Notes under the pieces: model-generated | Told to the model about the DNA's origin: nothing | The model's database searches: none | The model's input: only the letters and a program-made list of their open reading frames with translations | Position numbers and translations under genes: made by a program | In this document: positions 8,972-17,019 of the stretch, in pieces | Layout: each line of letters begins with the position of its first letter | Position numbering within the stretch: the stretch's first letter is position 1 | From: JAFIFT01 sp020051095 | Lineage (GTDB): Bacteria > Pseudomonadota > Gammaproteobacteria > Legionellales > Legionellaceae | Assembly (NCBI RefSeq): GCF_964199965.1 | Contig: NZ_CAXMZT010000003.1 | Coordinates: 1-64,000, forward strand | Length of the DNA: 64,000 bases | Direction: 5' to 3'

Positions 8972-9791
8972 GACATCGATTTCCTAAAAAATAAAAGTGA
9001 TCAATGGGGCCATTGCCTTTGCCAAGAGAATAATCTTTTCCCGATTCAATCGCTCGACTAATATAGTGTTTAGCGGTCTTAACCGCATCTATCAAAGTTA
9101 GGCCTTGTGCTAAATAAGAGGCAATGGCAGAAGACAAGCTGCATCCTGTCCCATGGGTATTTTTTGTTTCCACCCGTTTCTCTTCAAACCAATGACATTG
9201 ATTGGCTTTAACGTCATAAAGCACATCGGGGGCAACGGATGCATTAAGATGGCCTCCTTTGATGAGAACATGGATGTCATAGGCTTTGCCGAGTTCAACT
9301 GCAGCAGCTTGCATTACCGCTTTATTGGTAATTTCGTATTGTAACAATTGTTCTGCTTCAAAGAGATTGGGGGTTATTAAATGCACTAAGGGGAATAAAT
9401 CCTCTTTTAGCATTGTCATCGTCTCCATGTGCAATAACAACGACCCATCCTTGGCTACCATCACGGGATCAAACACCACCGGATTTGGCTTAAAACTGGC
9501 TAGCGTCTTACAAATCACCTTGATAATCCGCTGATCATGGAGCATGCCAATTTTAACCGCATTGATAGTCACATCGGTAAACACCGATTCGAGTTGTTGT
9601 TGGACAAAATCCGCGCTTACCGCTTCAATGGTTTGTACCCCTTGGGTGTTCTGAGCAACGAGTGCTGTCACCACGGCCGCCGCATAGCCTCCTGTGGCAG
9701 AAATGGCTTTGATATCGGCATGAATCCCAGCCCCGCCTGAAGGGTCTGTCCCGGCAATGCTTAAGACACAAGCTAAATTAGATTGCTTCAT
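8961..9791 (-). CDS. thiD: Hydroxymethylpyrimidine/phosphomethylpyrimidine kinase
   Basis: 276 residues from the ATG at 9791, chosen over a longer upstream frame because GAGAAGA lies just before it and the family N-terminus (VLSIAGTDPSGGAGIHADIK) follows directly. The C-terminal ribokinase-type anion-hole motif is THGTGCSLSSAIASYLAQG. ThiD phosphorylates HMP to HMP-P and HMP-PP for coupling by ThiE. The start lies 14 bases inside thiM, and the end overlaps tenA. Confidence 0.95.
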   Translation of the reverse strand: MKQSNLACVLSIAGTDPSGGAGIHADIKAISATGGYAAAVVTALVAQNTQGVQTIEAVSADFVQQQLESVFTDVTINAVKIGMLHDQRIIKVICKTLASFKPNPVVFDPVMVAKDGSLLLHMETMTMLKEDLFPLVHLITPNLFEAEQLLQYEITNKAVMQAAAVELGKAYDIHVLIKGGHLNASVAPDVLYDVKANQCHWFEEKRVETKNTHGTGCSLSSAIASYLAQGLTLIDAVKTAKHYISRAIESGKDYSLGKGNGPIDHFYFLGNRCHDH

Positions 9792-10560
9792 AATCTTCTC
9801 GCTTTGGAAATTGTGATAATGCATCAACAAAATGCATTTTAAAGGAACCAGGTCCCATGGCATGTTTCGCCGCTAATTCACCACAGACACCATAAAAATT
9901 GATAGCAGCACGAGCGGCAACATGGGGATCGCTTTCCACCCCATGAAATGCCGCGATGACTGCGGTCAATAAACACCCTGAGCCGGTGATGAAGGGCATA
10001 ATCGGTACCCCGCGTTCACATCGGTTAACCTTATCGTTTGTAACAATCACATCGGTTTTGCCAGTGATAGCCACCGTTGCCTGTAATTTCGTTGACAGCC
10101 CGTGAGCTGAATCAATGACATCACTGCCGTTTAGGGTGGAATCCACCCCTTTGGTGGTTTGCATCTTCCCGCATAAGGCTAATATCTCACTGGCGTTACC
10201 GCGAATAGTGGCAAATTGATATTGTTCCAACAAACTTAAGCACGTTGTTGTTCGATATTGACTGGCTCCTGCTCCCACGGGATCAAAAATCAGGGGTTTA
10301 TTCATCTCATTAGCCGCCCTACAGGCGGCTTCACATAACCGAATAAAGGGTTCATCTAACGTCCCGAGGTTTATCACCACACACTGTGCTATCCGGACCA
10401 AGTCGCGCACTTCCTCCATTGCATGCGTCATGATGGGAGATGCGCCCACACTTAGTAGGCCATTGGCTATAAAATCCATGGTGACGTAATTGGTCAGGTT
10501 TAAAACCAAAGGCCGTTGTTGTTTGATTGCTTCCACCAGGGTAGCTATTTGCTTATACAT
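9778..10560 (-). CDS. thiM: Hydroxyethylthiazole kinase
   Basis: 260 residues. Family segments are PLVLNLTNYVTMDFIANGLL near the N-terminus, FDPVGAGASQYRT, and the catalytic GSGCLLTAVIAAFHG. ThiM phosphorylates salvaged hydroxyethylthiazole, the substrate that ThiE joins to HMP-PP. It overlaps thiE by 8 bases upstream and thiD by 14 bases downstream. With no thiC, thiG or thiH in the window, the operon is for salvage and coupling rather than full de novo synthesis. Confidence 0.95.
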   Translation of the reverse strand: MYKQIATLVEAIKQQRPLVLNLTNYVTMDFIANGLLSVGASPIMTHAMEEVRDLVRIAQCVVINLGTLDEPFIRLCEAACRAANEMNKPLIFDPVGAGASQYRTTTCLSLLEQYQFATIRGNASEILALCGKMQTTKGVDSTLNGSDVIDSAHGLSTKLQATVAITGKTDVIVTNDKVNRCERGVPIMPFITGSGCLLTAVIAAFHGVESDPHVAARAAINFYGVCGELAAKHAMGPGSFKMHFVDALSQFPKREDYEAI

Positions 10561-11194
10561 GGTCTTTTCCTTTTCGTATTTGTTGAATCAATTGGCTAGC
10601 CGCTCGCGAAGGGCTCGGATGGTCATGAAGCGCGCTGACTACAGCAATGCCGGCAGCGCCTTGTTTTATGACCTCGCAGGCATTGTCATGGGTAATACCC
10701 CCAATAGCGACCACGGGATGGTGGCTTTTTTGCACGACTTCTTTTAACCCCGCTAAACCCCAAATGGTTTGACAATCAGTTTTTGTTTGACTGGGAAAAA
10801 CGGCACTGGCAGCCACATAATCAAGCGCTTCCAATTGATTGGCAACGTTTAGTTGTGCCAACGATTCAATGGAATAGCCAATTAATTTATCTGATCCAAG
10901 TAACGCGCGTGCCCGTGCTGGACTGCAATCCGATTGGCCAATATGTACCCCATCCGCATCGATTTCTGCCGCTAATGCCACATAATCATTGATGATCAAA
11001 GGAACGGAATAAGGCGAAAGGAACTGTTTGATGGCGATCGCTGTTTTGCGAATGACAGGCAATGGATTGGTCTTATCACGATACTGAACAGCGGTCACAC
11101 CCCCTTCAATAACTTGGCCAAGAAAATCGAGGTAGGCCGGCAGGGAGTCGTGTTGGTAGTTAGTGACTAAGCATAGCGCTAGTGAGTCTATCAT
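10553..11194 (-). CDS. thiE: Thiamine-phosphate synthase
   Basis: 213 residues, a TIM-barrel of normal ThiE length. Motifs are VQYRDKTN (pyrophosphate and substrate site), DGVHIGQSD and VVAIGGITHDN. ThiE couples HMP-PP with thiazole phosphate to give thiamine phosphate. The ATG at 11194 is preceded by AAGGAGAAAGACC, and this Shine-Dalgarno is the 3' arm of a perfect 10-bp hairpin just downstream of the TPP riboswitch. It is the first gene of the operon. Confidence 0.95.
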   Translation of the reverse strand: MIDSLALCLVTNYQHDSLPAYLDFLGQVIEGGVTAVQYRDKTNPLPVIRKTAIAIKQFLSPYSVPLIINDYVALAAEIDADGVHIGQSDCSPARARALLGSDKLIGYSIESLAQLNVANQLEALDYVAASAVFPSQTKTDCQTIWGLAGLKEVVQKSHHPVVAIGGITHDNACEVIKQGAAGIAVVSALHDHPSPSRAASQLIQQIRKGKDHV

Positions 11195-11197
11195 GGT

Positions 11198-11223
11198 CTT
11201 TCTCCTTTTGAAGAAGGAGAAAG
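11198..11223 (-). promoter_or_regulatory. thiE: Shine-Dalgarno-sequestering hairpin of the thi operon
   Basis: A perfect 10-bp stem (CTTTCTCCTT pairing AAGGAGAAAG) with a 6-base loop. The 3' arm in transcript sense holds the AAGGAG ribosome site 8 bases before the thiE ATG. Placed just after the TPP aptamer, it is likely to be the expression platform that blocks translation. Confidence 0.75.
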
Positions 11224-11248
11224 TTTAGCAATAGGGCTTAAAGCCACA

Positions 11249-11340
11249 TCACTAAACTCACGCTCCCTCCGCAGGCATTACCCAGTGCAGGTTCTAAGGG
11301 TTTTTCTCAGCTTCGCATGCGCAAAGCACCCCTGGTGATT
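11249..11340 (-). promoter_or_regulatory. TPP riboswitch (THI element)
   Basis: Read on the minus strand it contains the conserved THI-box blocks: CAGGGGTGC, then CTGAGA, then ACCC, then GAACCTG, then GGGTAATGCC, then GCGGAGGGA. Short pairing ATCAC/GTGAT closes the P1 stem. It lies about 55 bases upstream of thiE and should bind thiamine pyrophosphate and repress thiE-thiM-thiD-tenA. Confidence 0.95.
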
Positions 11341-11411
11341 TTGCCGAGATTGTAAGAGCTTCGAGATGGGATGTCAATTACACCCCCAAGAACTTCAAGG
11401 CCCAAATTATC

Positions 11412-11525
11412 CTTACGTAAACGTTTGCGTTACTGTAACCGTTACCGAACCTAGCCAGGTCAACCAACACTCTGAAAAATTTGAGTATTTTTCGGTAACG
11501 AAGACGGTAACGCAAACGTTCACGA
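11412..11525. repeat. Family A inverted-arm element, copy 3
   Basis: Arms 11412-11450 (TTACGTAAACGTTTGCGTTA, then GTTACCGAAC) and 11491-11525 (TCGGTAACGAAGACGGTAAC, then GCAAACGTTCACGAG) are inverted relative to each other around a 40-base centre. Overall size (about 114 bases) and centre resemble copy 2. Confidence 0.75.
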
Positions 11526-11630
11526 GTAGATTGCTCTTTATTTCCTTATTAAAAGAACTAAAATAGGTGTGAATATAAAGTTAAATTAATAGCAACTTGA
11601 TGGTATTATTGTCGACGGTCCCTCCTCTCC

Positions 11631-11740
11631 CGACGTGCCGCGACTCGTTCGCGGCATCCAGAAATGCATACTAGGACACCAATGGTTCTGGTAAAACGGT
11701 ACATCGTCCTGGATACCGCGCATAAAGCGCGGTACGTCGG
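11631..11740. repeat. Family C palindromic element, copy 1
   Basis: Left arm 11631-11661 (GACGTGCCGCGACTCGTTCG, then CGGCATCCAG) and right arm 11709-11740 (CTGGATACCGCG, then GCGCGGTACGTCGG) form an imperfect inverted repeat around 47 bases. It lies in the roughly 650-base gap between thiE and the next gene, together with the riboswitch and family A copy 3. The same family is stacked at 22830-23227. Confidence 0.7.
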
Positions 11741-11852
11741 GGGTTTAAATTTCGCTTAGATTGCTGAGAAACAAGTGATGGCAAGTCGGGAGTGGGGAGA
11801 ACAAATGATAATCTATACTCCTATATAATAAAATTTTTAGTGTTCTAAAACC

Positions 11853-12698
11853 ATGACCTACCAAATCAATGTAATCGGCGCTGGTCGCTTGGGGCAGCAC
11901 TGGCTGGCTGCGCTTTCTTCCCAAGACGACATCCATATTCAACAAGTTGTCAGTCGTCACCTGGCTGCATCGGAAAGCAATTGGCCGGTGGTTGATTCGA
12001 TTGATAAGCTAAAATCGGCAGATATCACCTTTCTTTGCGTGGAAGATGACGAGATTGCTTCCGCCATTGAGGCCCTAGCACGCCACTCAAAAATCCCCCA
12101 TCAATCCATTTTTGTTCATTGCGCGGGCAGCTTAAGCAGCGATATATTATCGCCATTAGCCAATCTTGGCGCACTGGTTGCCAGTGTTCATCCATTAAGA
12201 GCGTTTACCCGACAAATCGATGCCAACGCGTTCCACCGCTGTCCTGTGAGCCTTGAAGGGGATCCCTTAGCGATTAATCAACTCATCCCCCTTTTACAAA
12301 ATTTGGGGGCACAGCCTTTTGTCATCGATAAATATCAGAAAATGCTTTATCACAGTGCATGCACCCTCGCAAGCAATGGCCTTGTTGGCTTAGCCCATGC
12401 AGCCAATAAGCTATTTCAAACCTGTCGAATCGACAATCGCTTAGCCAATCATTTAACCTTATCCTTGATGTCAGCGAGTTTAAACAACTGTCATCACAAT
12501 AACCATTTGCTCGATGCATTAACGGGGCCTATTGTTCGAGGAGATAAGCACACCGTCCAATCACACCTAGAGACCCTTGCTTCTCATCCGGATATCCTAA
12601 TGCTTTACCGGCAACTAAGTGAACAACTATTATCTTTAATCAATGCACAGGATTCATTAGAAAACTGGCTTGAAAAGGACGTTAACAAATCATCCTAA
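11853..12698 (+). CDS. Rossmann-fold NAD(P)-binding protein with DUF2520 domain
   Basis: 281 residues. The N-terminus has the dinucleotide-binding GAGRLG in INVIGAGRLGQHW, followed by a Rossmann domain up to about residue 120 (SVHPLRAF). The C-terminal half is helical and resembles the DUF2520 dimerisation domain. Such proteins resemble ketopantoate reductase and F420-dependent oxidoreductases, but their reaction is unknown. It is a single gene between repeat elements. Confidence 0.8.
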   Translation: MTYQINVIGAGRLGQHWLAALSSQDDIHIQQVVSRHLAASESNWPVVDSIDKLKSADITFLCVEDDEIASAIEALARHSKIPHQSIFVHCAGSLSSDILSPLANLGALVASVHPLRAFTRQIDANAFHRCPVSLEGDPLAINQLIPLLQNLGAQPFVIDKYQKMLYHSACTLASNGLVGLAHAANKLFQTCRIDNRLANHLTLSLMSASLNNCHHNNHLLDALTGPIVRGDKHTVQSHLETLASHPDILMLYRQLSEQLLSLINAQDSLENWLEKDVNKSS

Positions 12699-12705
12699 CA
12701 GATTT

Positions 12706-12828
12706 AGGATTTACGCAAAAAAGCCAAGGTCGAGGCATAAAAAGTTTTTAATGAGGGAGTTTAGATACACTAAATGACCGAATTGGAAACTATTTATAAC
12801 GAAGAGATTGGCGTTTTGCGTAAATCCT
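12706..12828. repeat. Family D element, copy 1 (AGGATTTACGCAAAA ends)
   Basis: The 15-base terminal repeat AGGATTTACGCAAAA at 12706-12720 recurs exactly inverted at 12814-12828. The interior holds GTTTAGATACACTAAATGAC and CGAAGAGATTGG, which recur in whole or in part at 26152-26275 and 40934-40991. No ORF of note is inside, so it is MITE-like. Confidence 0.75.
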
Positions 12829-12919
12829 GGGATTTTTACTTTTCAACCCCGGGGCTGTATAATCATTGGTTTCATAACCATGAGAAACCCTGGTGTTCTC
12901 TCACAAAGGCTGTAGTGAA

Positions 12920-13903
12920 ATGACCAAGCTCATCGATATCCCTGTTGTTATTGAAAGTGGCAGAAAATACCAAACCGAGCAGGGGTTTTCTGCGATCAAA
13001 GATGGGGTAAAAACTTCCCACCAAGCCCATGAACGCTTACCTAAACCCAAATGGCTGAGGGTGATAGGTCATACCAGTGAAAAATATAAAATGGTCAAAG
13101 CGGAAGTCGACAAACATCGATTAGCCACCGTGTGCGAGGAAGCCAAATGTCCTAACATCGGTGAATGTTGGTCGCATGGAACCGCTACAATCATGTTAAT
13201 GGGGGCTGTTTGTACCCGAGCGTGCCGATTTTGCTCCGTGGATACCGGCAATCCGCGTGGATGGCTTGATAAAGATGAGCCTGAAAAAGCAGCGCATTCT
13301 GTTGAGGTGATGAATTTAGATTATGTGGTGCTAACGTCGGTGAATCGAGACGATCTTCCCGATGGCGGTGCCCAACATTATGCCGACGCCATCCGAGCGA
13401 TTAAAAATCGCTGCCCCAAAACCAAGGTGGAAGCCTTAACCCCCGATTTTCAAGGGGACGAAAAAGCGGTTGCCACCCTGCTCGATAGTGGTGTGGATGT
13501 GTTTGCCCAAAACGTTGAAACCGTGGAGCGATTAACCCACCCCGTTCGCGACAACCGTGCTGGCTACTGGCAAACCATCAATGTGTTAGCCTATGCCAAA
13601 CGCTATCGCCCCGATGTACTGACCAAAACCAGTTTGATGCTGGGGCTTGGTGAAACCGATGAAGAAATTGTGGCTTGCATGCACGATCTTCGCGCCAATG
13701 ATATCGATATCCTAACATTAGGCCAATACCTTCAACCCACCCGCAACCACCTACCCGTTGTTCGCTATGTCACCCCCGAACAATTCAAGCAATTCCGAGA
13801 AATTGGCCTTGCTATGGGATTTTTTGAGGTAGCATCCGGCCCACTCGTGCGTTCAAGTTACCGGGCTGACAGGGTATTTAAGAAGAACAATTTGGACTTA
13901 TAA
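12920..13903 (+). CDS. lipA: Lipoyl synthase
   Basis: 327 residues from the ATG at 12920; an in-frame GTG at 12893 would add nine residues but is less likely. Both Fe-S cluster motifs are present: auxiliary cluster CEEAKCPNIGEC and radical-SAM CTRACRFC. Other family segments are VVLTSVNRDDLPDGGA, TLGQYLQPT and the C-terminal GPLVRSSYRAD with the Ser that ligates the auxiliary cluster. It inserts two sulfurs into octanoyl-ACP-derived groups on lipoyl domains. lipB is not beside it. Confidence 0.96.
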   Translation: MTKLIDIPVVIESGRKYQTEQGFSAIKDGVKTSHQAHERLPKPKWLRVIGHTSEKYKMVKAEVDKHRLATVCEEAKCPNIGECWSHGTATIMLMGAVCTRACRFCSVDTGNPRGWLDKDEPEKAAHSVEVMNLDYVVLTSVNRDDLPDGGAQHYADAIRAIKNRCPKTKVEALTPDFQGDEKAVATLLDSGVDVFAQNVETVERLTHPVRDNRAGYWQTINVLAYAKRYRPDVLTKTSLMLGLGETDEEIVACMHDLRANDIDILTLGQYLQPTRNHLPVVRYVTPEQFKQFREIGLAMGFFEVASGPLVRSSYRADRVFKKNNLDL

Positions 13904-13991
13904 CGACCGCATAAAAGCCAATTCATTGTTATTCGCTGATAAATTGGGTATATTGGATCAGTTATTAACTTATTTCTTCGGGAGTAACTCT

Positions 13992-14381
13992 ATGAATAAA
14001 TTGATAGGCTTAGCCGCAGGCGCCACATTAGCATTATCCTCATCGGCTTTTGCTTTTACCCCTATGTATCTAACCACCCACAACAATACCAGTGTCGAAT
14101 CAAATGCTTGGGTCAATGGTCAACCATCCCCCTACCCAACCAAACCAAATTCAACCAAACAAGTGGTTTGGGGGCTTGTTCAACTAGCTTGCGCGCCGAT
14201 TATTGTCAATGGGACATGTTCAGCGGATGTTAAAATGGAAACAAACACAGCTCACCCTGTGACGCTAGGCAGGCTTACGATGGATCTTCGATCCGGTGTT
14301 ATCACCCCAGCCGTTGTGGCAGCAAATGGATATCGTTTGACTGTTAATGGTCCTGGTGAAGTGACATTGACAAAGGACTAA
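13992..14381 (+). CDS. Small exported protein of unknown function
   Basis: 129 residues from the ATG at 13992, preceded by GGGAG at 6-7 bases spacing; an upstream in-frame ATG at 13926 has no such site. The N-terminus is a classic signal peptide (LIGLAAGATLALSSSAFAF) with an AFA cleavage site. The mature part of about 108 residues has two Cys (in LACAPI and GTCSADV), probably a disulfide, and looks beta-rich with a C-terminal NGYRLTVNGPGEVTL. I do not recognise the family. Likely periplasmic or secreted. Confidence 0.7.
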   Translation: MNKLIGLAAGATLALSSSAFAFTPMYLTTHNNTSVESNAWVNGQPSPYPTKPNSTKQVVWGLVQLACAPIIVNGTCSADVKMETNTAHPVTLGRLTMDLRSGVITPAVVAANGYRLTVNGPGEVTLTKD

Positions 14382-14401
14382 GTCAGTCGATTGCTTAGTT
14401 C

Positions 14402-14503
14402 CCCGTATTACGGCTTCGCCTAATACGGGCTAAGATATTATGAGACGCAATAAATTAGACCACACAAAAATAGTAACCCGCATTAGCAAAGCGTAATGCG
14501 GGT
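14402..14503. repeat. Two REP-like hairpins
   Basis: Hairpin 1 at 14402-14429 (CCCGTATTA with TAATACGGG) and hairpin 2 at 14476-14503 (ACCCGCATTA with TAATGCGGGT) are sequence relatives, 46 bases apart. They lie between the convergent ends of the small exported protein and the acidic protein. Either could stop transcription, although no long T-tract follows. Confidence 0.7.
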
Positions 14504-14518
14504 ACCAATCTTATATCA

Positions 14519-14953
14519 TCACATAGATTGAGAGGGACTAGAATGCTGCTCATCTTCCGCTTCTTCATCACCCGACTCGTTGCTTTGAGATGATGTTTCT
14601 AATTCGGTTGGCGTAGCATCCATAGGTAGAACATCTTGTTGCTCTTCACCGGAAAATTCTGATGTTTGCATACTCTCTGGACTGTTTCCAACCGCATCAT
14701 TGACCATTGATAGGTATAATGTATAAGCCACTTCAGGAGTGCAAAGATCACTTTGCATCAACATACCCATCGTGCTTTGAGAACTGACAAACGCTACTGT
14801 GACAACATGAAAGTGATCATCATGCGGATCAAAAACATGGACATGACTGCCATGATTAACTTGTGCCCCACTGGCAAAAAACGATTGTTTGCTAACTGCC
14901 GCAGGTGGCTGAGTTGGTTGTGTTGAAAACATAGAACTTAATGAACTACCCAT
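14519..14953 (-). CDS. Unknown protein with Ser/Glu-rich acidic tail
   Basis: 144 residues; start supported by AAAGGAGT eight bases before the ATG. The N-terminus is MGSSLSSMF, the middle has a His/Asp-rich patch (HGSHVHVFDPHDDHFHV), and the last 50 residues are strongly acidic and Ser/Thr-rich. There is no signal peptide or membrane segment. I do not recognise a family. The acidic low-complexity tail and the MGxxxS start are compatible with a protein acting inside a eukaryotic host, but that is speculation. Confidence 0.65.
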   Translation of the reverse strand: MGSSLSSMFSTQPTQPPAAVSKQSFFASGAQVNHGSHVHVFDPHDDHFHVVTVAFVSSQSTMGMLMQSDLCTPEVAYTLYLSMVNDAVGNSPESMQTSEFSGEEQQDVLPMDATPTELETSSQSNESGDEEAEDEQHSSPSQSM

Positions 14954-15238
14954 TTGAATACTCCTTTAGTTAAAAAAACTTGGCCATTATTGGGAATATC
15001 CATCGGACTGTCAATAGCGTATATTTGCGGTACCAGTGTCTGCATAGGAAAGAAAATTTTTACTTTTACGGTAACGCAGACGGTAACGCTAACGTTCACG
15101 AATTTAGTAATCGATATGCACGTGAACTCATCAAGAACGTTGATTGGTATAGATTGCTTCGCTTTGCTCGCAAAGACGGAGCTTCTAAAAAATTGTCTGT
15201 ACAAATTTGGACGCAGGTAAAAACCCACATTTAAATTG
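14954..15238. other. Intergenic region with a single family A arm and a family B fragment
   Basis: About 285 bases. A lone family A arm lies at 15068-15102 (CGGTAACGCAGACGGTAACG, then CTAACGTTCACG) without an inverted partner. A short family B-like fragment (GATTGCTTCGCTTTGCTCGC) is at about 15150-15170. Short overlapping open frames here are repeat-derived and not credible genes. Confidence 0.6.
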
Positions 15239-15268
15239 AAAAAAAAGCCGCAAAAGCGGCTTTTTTTA
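15239..15268 (-). terminator. Rho-independent terminator of fadL
   Basis: A-rich tract, AAGCCGC, AAAA loop, GCGGCTT, T-rich tract. The symmetrical hairpin with A and T tracts lies 15 bases beyond the fadL stop and could work on both strands. Confidence 0.85.
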
Positions 15269-15282
15269 AACAACAGCTTGAA

Positions 15283-16752
15283 TTACTTCTTCATGGCTGG
15301 CTTTTCATCAACGCCATCCATTTTCCAAACGATTTGGCCGCCGAGTAAGTGGGCATGGGCATCTGCTCGACCATTAACATTGAACGTACTCGTTCCAATA
15401 AACTGCGTCTTGTTGATAGGTGGCTTATTAGCTGCCCATAGGTAGGTATAACCCACGTCAACACCAATATCAGGACGTGCTTGATAATGACCGCCCACAG
15501 AAAGAGCCCAACGATCGTCATCAGGCAAGCGGACTGTTCTGAACGCATCCCTTGTTGGCGTTTGGTCATAGCCACCACCAAAGGTTACCATCAACTTCTC
15601 ATTGACTTTGACGTTAGCACCCAGTGCGCCCCGCCATGCATTGCGATAGTTTTCGCTCGAGCTGGAGTTAGCGACTACATTAAACACTTGCCCTGCTGGA
15701 GCAGTTGAAACACCCGATGCGGCCACATTTTTAAGTTGGATTGTTCGTAGGACATTCCATCCGGTGAACACAACTGAGCCTAGTAAAGCAACACGCTCAT
15801 TAACATCTTGATAAGCACTCAAAGTCACAACTTCTGGAAATTCAATCCGATTACTTTGCAAGTTATTGACTCTGAAAGTACCATTTGCCCAGGTTGCAGC
15901 AGCAAGAACATTCGTTGCGGTATTTGCCAAAGGACCTCTTAATTCACTATACCCATTAAATTTGTGTTTGACCTTTGATTCATAGTTTAAACCCACTCTG
16001 GTGTGATTATCATTAAAGACAAGCATACCACCCGCATGAAAGCCAACCCCTGTGGAATGGCCTTTATTATAACTCAAAGAATCTAAGCCTGTAGGGTTAT
16101 TGATGCCAGTTTGTAACGTAGAAATGAAACTGGCCAACGCTGGTGAACCAAGATATTGATTAAATTTAACTTTCGCATATTGCAAATCGATCCCTGCGCC
16201 TAAAAAGAAATGCTCCGTCAGTTTACCACCAATTGAAGGTGATAGATTCACGACTAGCAACTCGCTCTTTTCCGCGGCATAGCGAACGGGAGTGGTTGAA
16301 TCCCATAAGGTAGATAAACCAAAGGGGGAAACCAAGCTTAGACCAAAGGTCACTGTGTCGGTTAAAGGACGCGCATAATGGAAGGATGGAACAAAAGCAT
16401 TCTCAGCGCCATCAATATTATTGAATGTCTGACGATAGGTGAGGACGGTGCCTGGAACTGCAGGATTTGGAGTCGTATAAACCGTCCTACCCGACACTTT
16501 CGACGTAGGAAACACACCCACCCCACCAAACACCGCCTGCTGATCGTGGATCAAGGCCAAACCAGCTGGGTTGAACCAAGCCGTTGAGGCGTCTCGGGCT
16601 TCTGCTGCCACACCGGCGCCGAAGTTTCCGACGGAGTAGCCATTGCTTTCGGTGTACAATGAAAATCCACCCGCTTGGGCGGTTGTGCTCGCAATTACAG
16701 CAAGGACCGCTGAACTGACTAGTGTACGAATGGGTTTATACATGTGTTTCAC
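15283..16752 (-). CDS. fadL: FadL/OMPP1-family outer-membrane transporter
   Basis: 489 residues. It begins with a signal peptide ending AQAGGFSLY. The mature N-terminus has the FadL hatch region: GGFSLYTESN, GNFGAGVAAEARDAST and AWFNPAGLAL (NPA motif), followed by alternating beta-strand sequence and a C-terminal aromatic-rich strand. The family forms 14-stranded barrels that move long-chain fatty acids or other hydrophobic compounds across the outer membrane. Translation may start at the first Met or at the fourth residue. It stands alone with its own terminator. Confidence 0.92.
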   Translation of the reverse strand: MKHMYKPIRTLVSSAVLAVIASTTAQAGGFSLYTESNGYSVGNFGAGVAAEARDASTAWFNPAGLALIHDQQAVFGGVGVFPTSKVSGRTVYTTPNPAVPGTVLTYRQTFNNIDGAENAFVPSFHYARPLTDTVTFGLSLVSPFGLSTLWDSTTPVRYAAEKSELLVVNLSPSIGGKLTEHFFLGAGIDLQYAKVKFNQYLGSPALASFISTLQTGINNPTGLDSLSYNKGHSTGVGFHAGGMLVFNDNHTRVGLNYESKVKHKFNGYSELRGPLANTATNVLAAATWANGTFRVNNLQSNRIEFPEVVTLSAYQDVNERVALLGSVVFTGWNVLRTIQLKNVAASGVSTAPAGQVFNVVANSSSSENYRNAWRGALGANVKVNEKLMVTFGGGYDQTPTRDAFRTVRLPDDDRWALSVGGHYQARPDIGVDVGYTYLWAANKPPINKTQFIGTSTFNVNGRADAHAHLLGGQIVWKMDGVDEKPAMKK

Positions 16753-17019
16753 ACTAAACTCCTGTTAAAAATTATGTCTGACGTGTTTAAGACGAACTAA
16801 TCCATCATAAAATAATTTAATAGGAATTCAAATGAAAAATAATAAAAATACCTTTATTTTCTAATTACATAGGCATTTATTTTTCACTAAGATACATCCA
16901 AAGCCACCATGGATTATTTTGAGCCAGATATACCATCCCCCCCCTACCTGGCATTCTTCTATTGAGCTGGCCACAGCAAACATGGTATTTTTAACCCTTT
17001 TGAGGTTAGCGAGTCATCC

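Noticed and set aside
11366..11566. 66-codon open frame downstream of the riboswitch
   Set aside because: It is made almost wholly of family A arm sequence (VTVTVT-type peptide) and is not a gene.
14954..15234. Two overlapping open frames of 84-88 codons
   Set aside because: They cross a family A arm and a family B fragment in two different frames. Neither has a ribosome site or a coding pattern.
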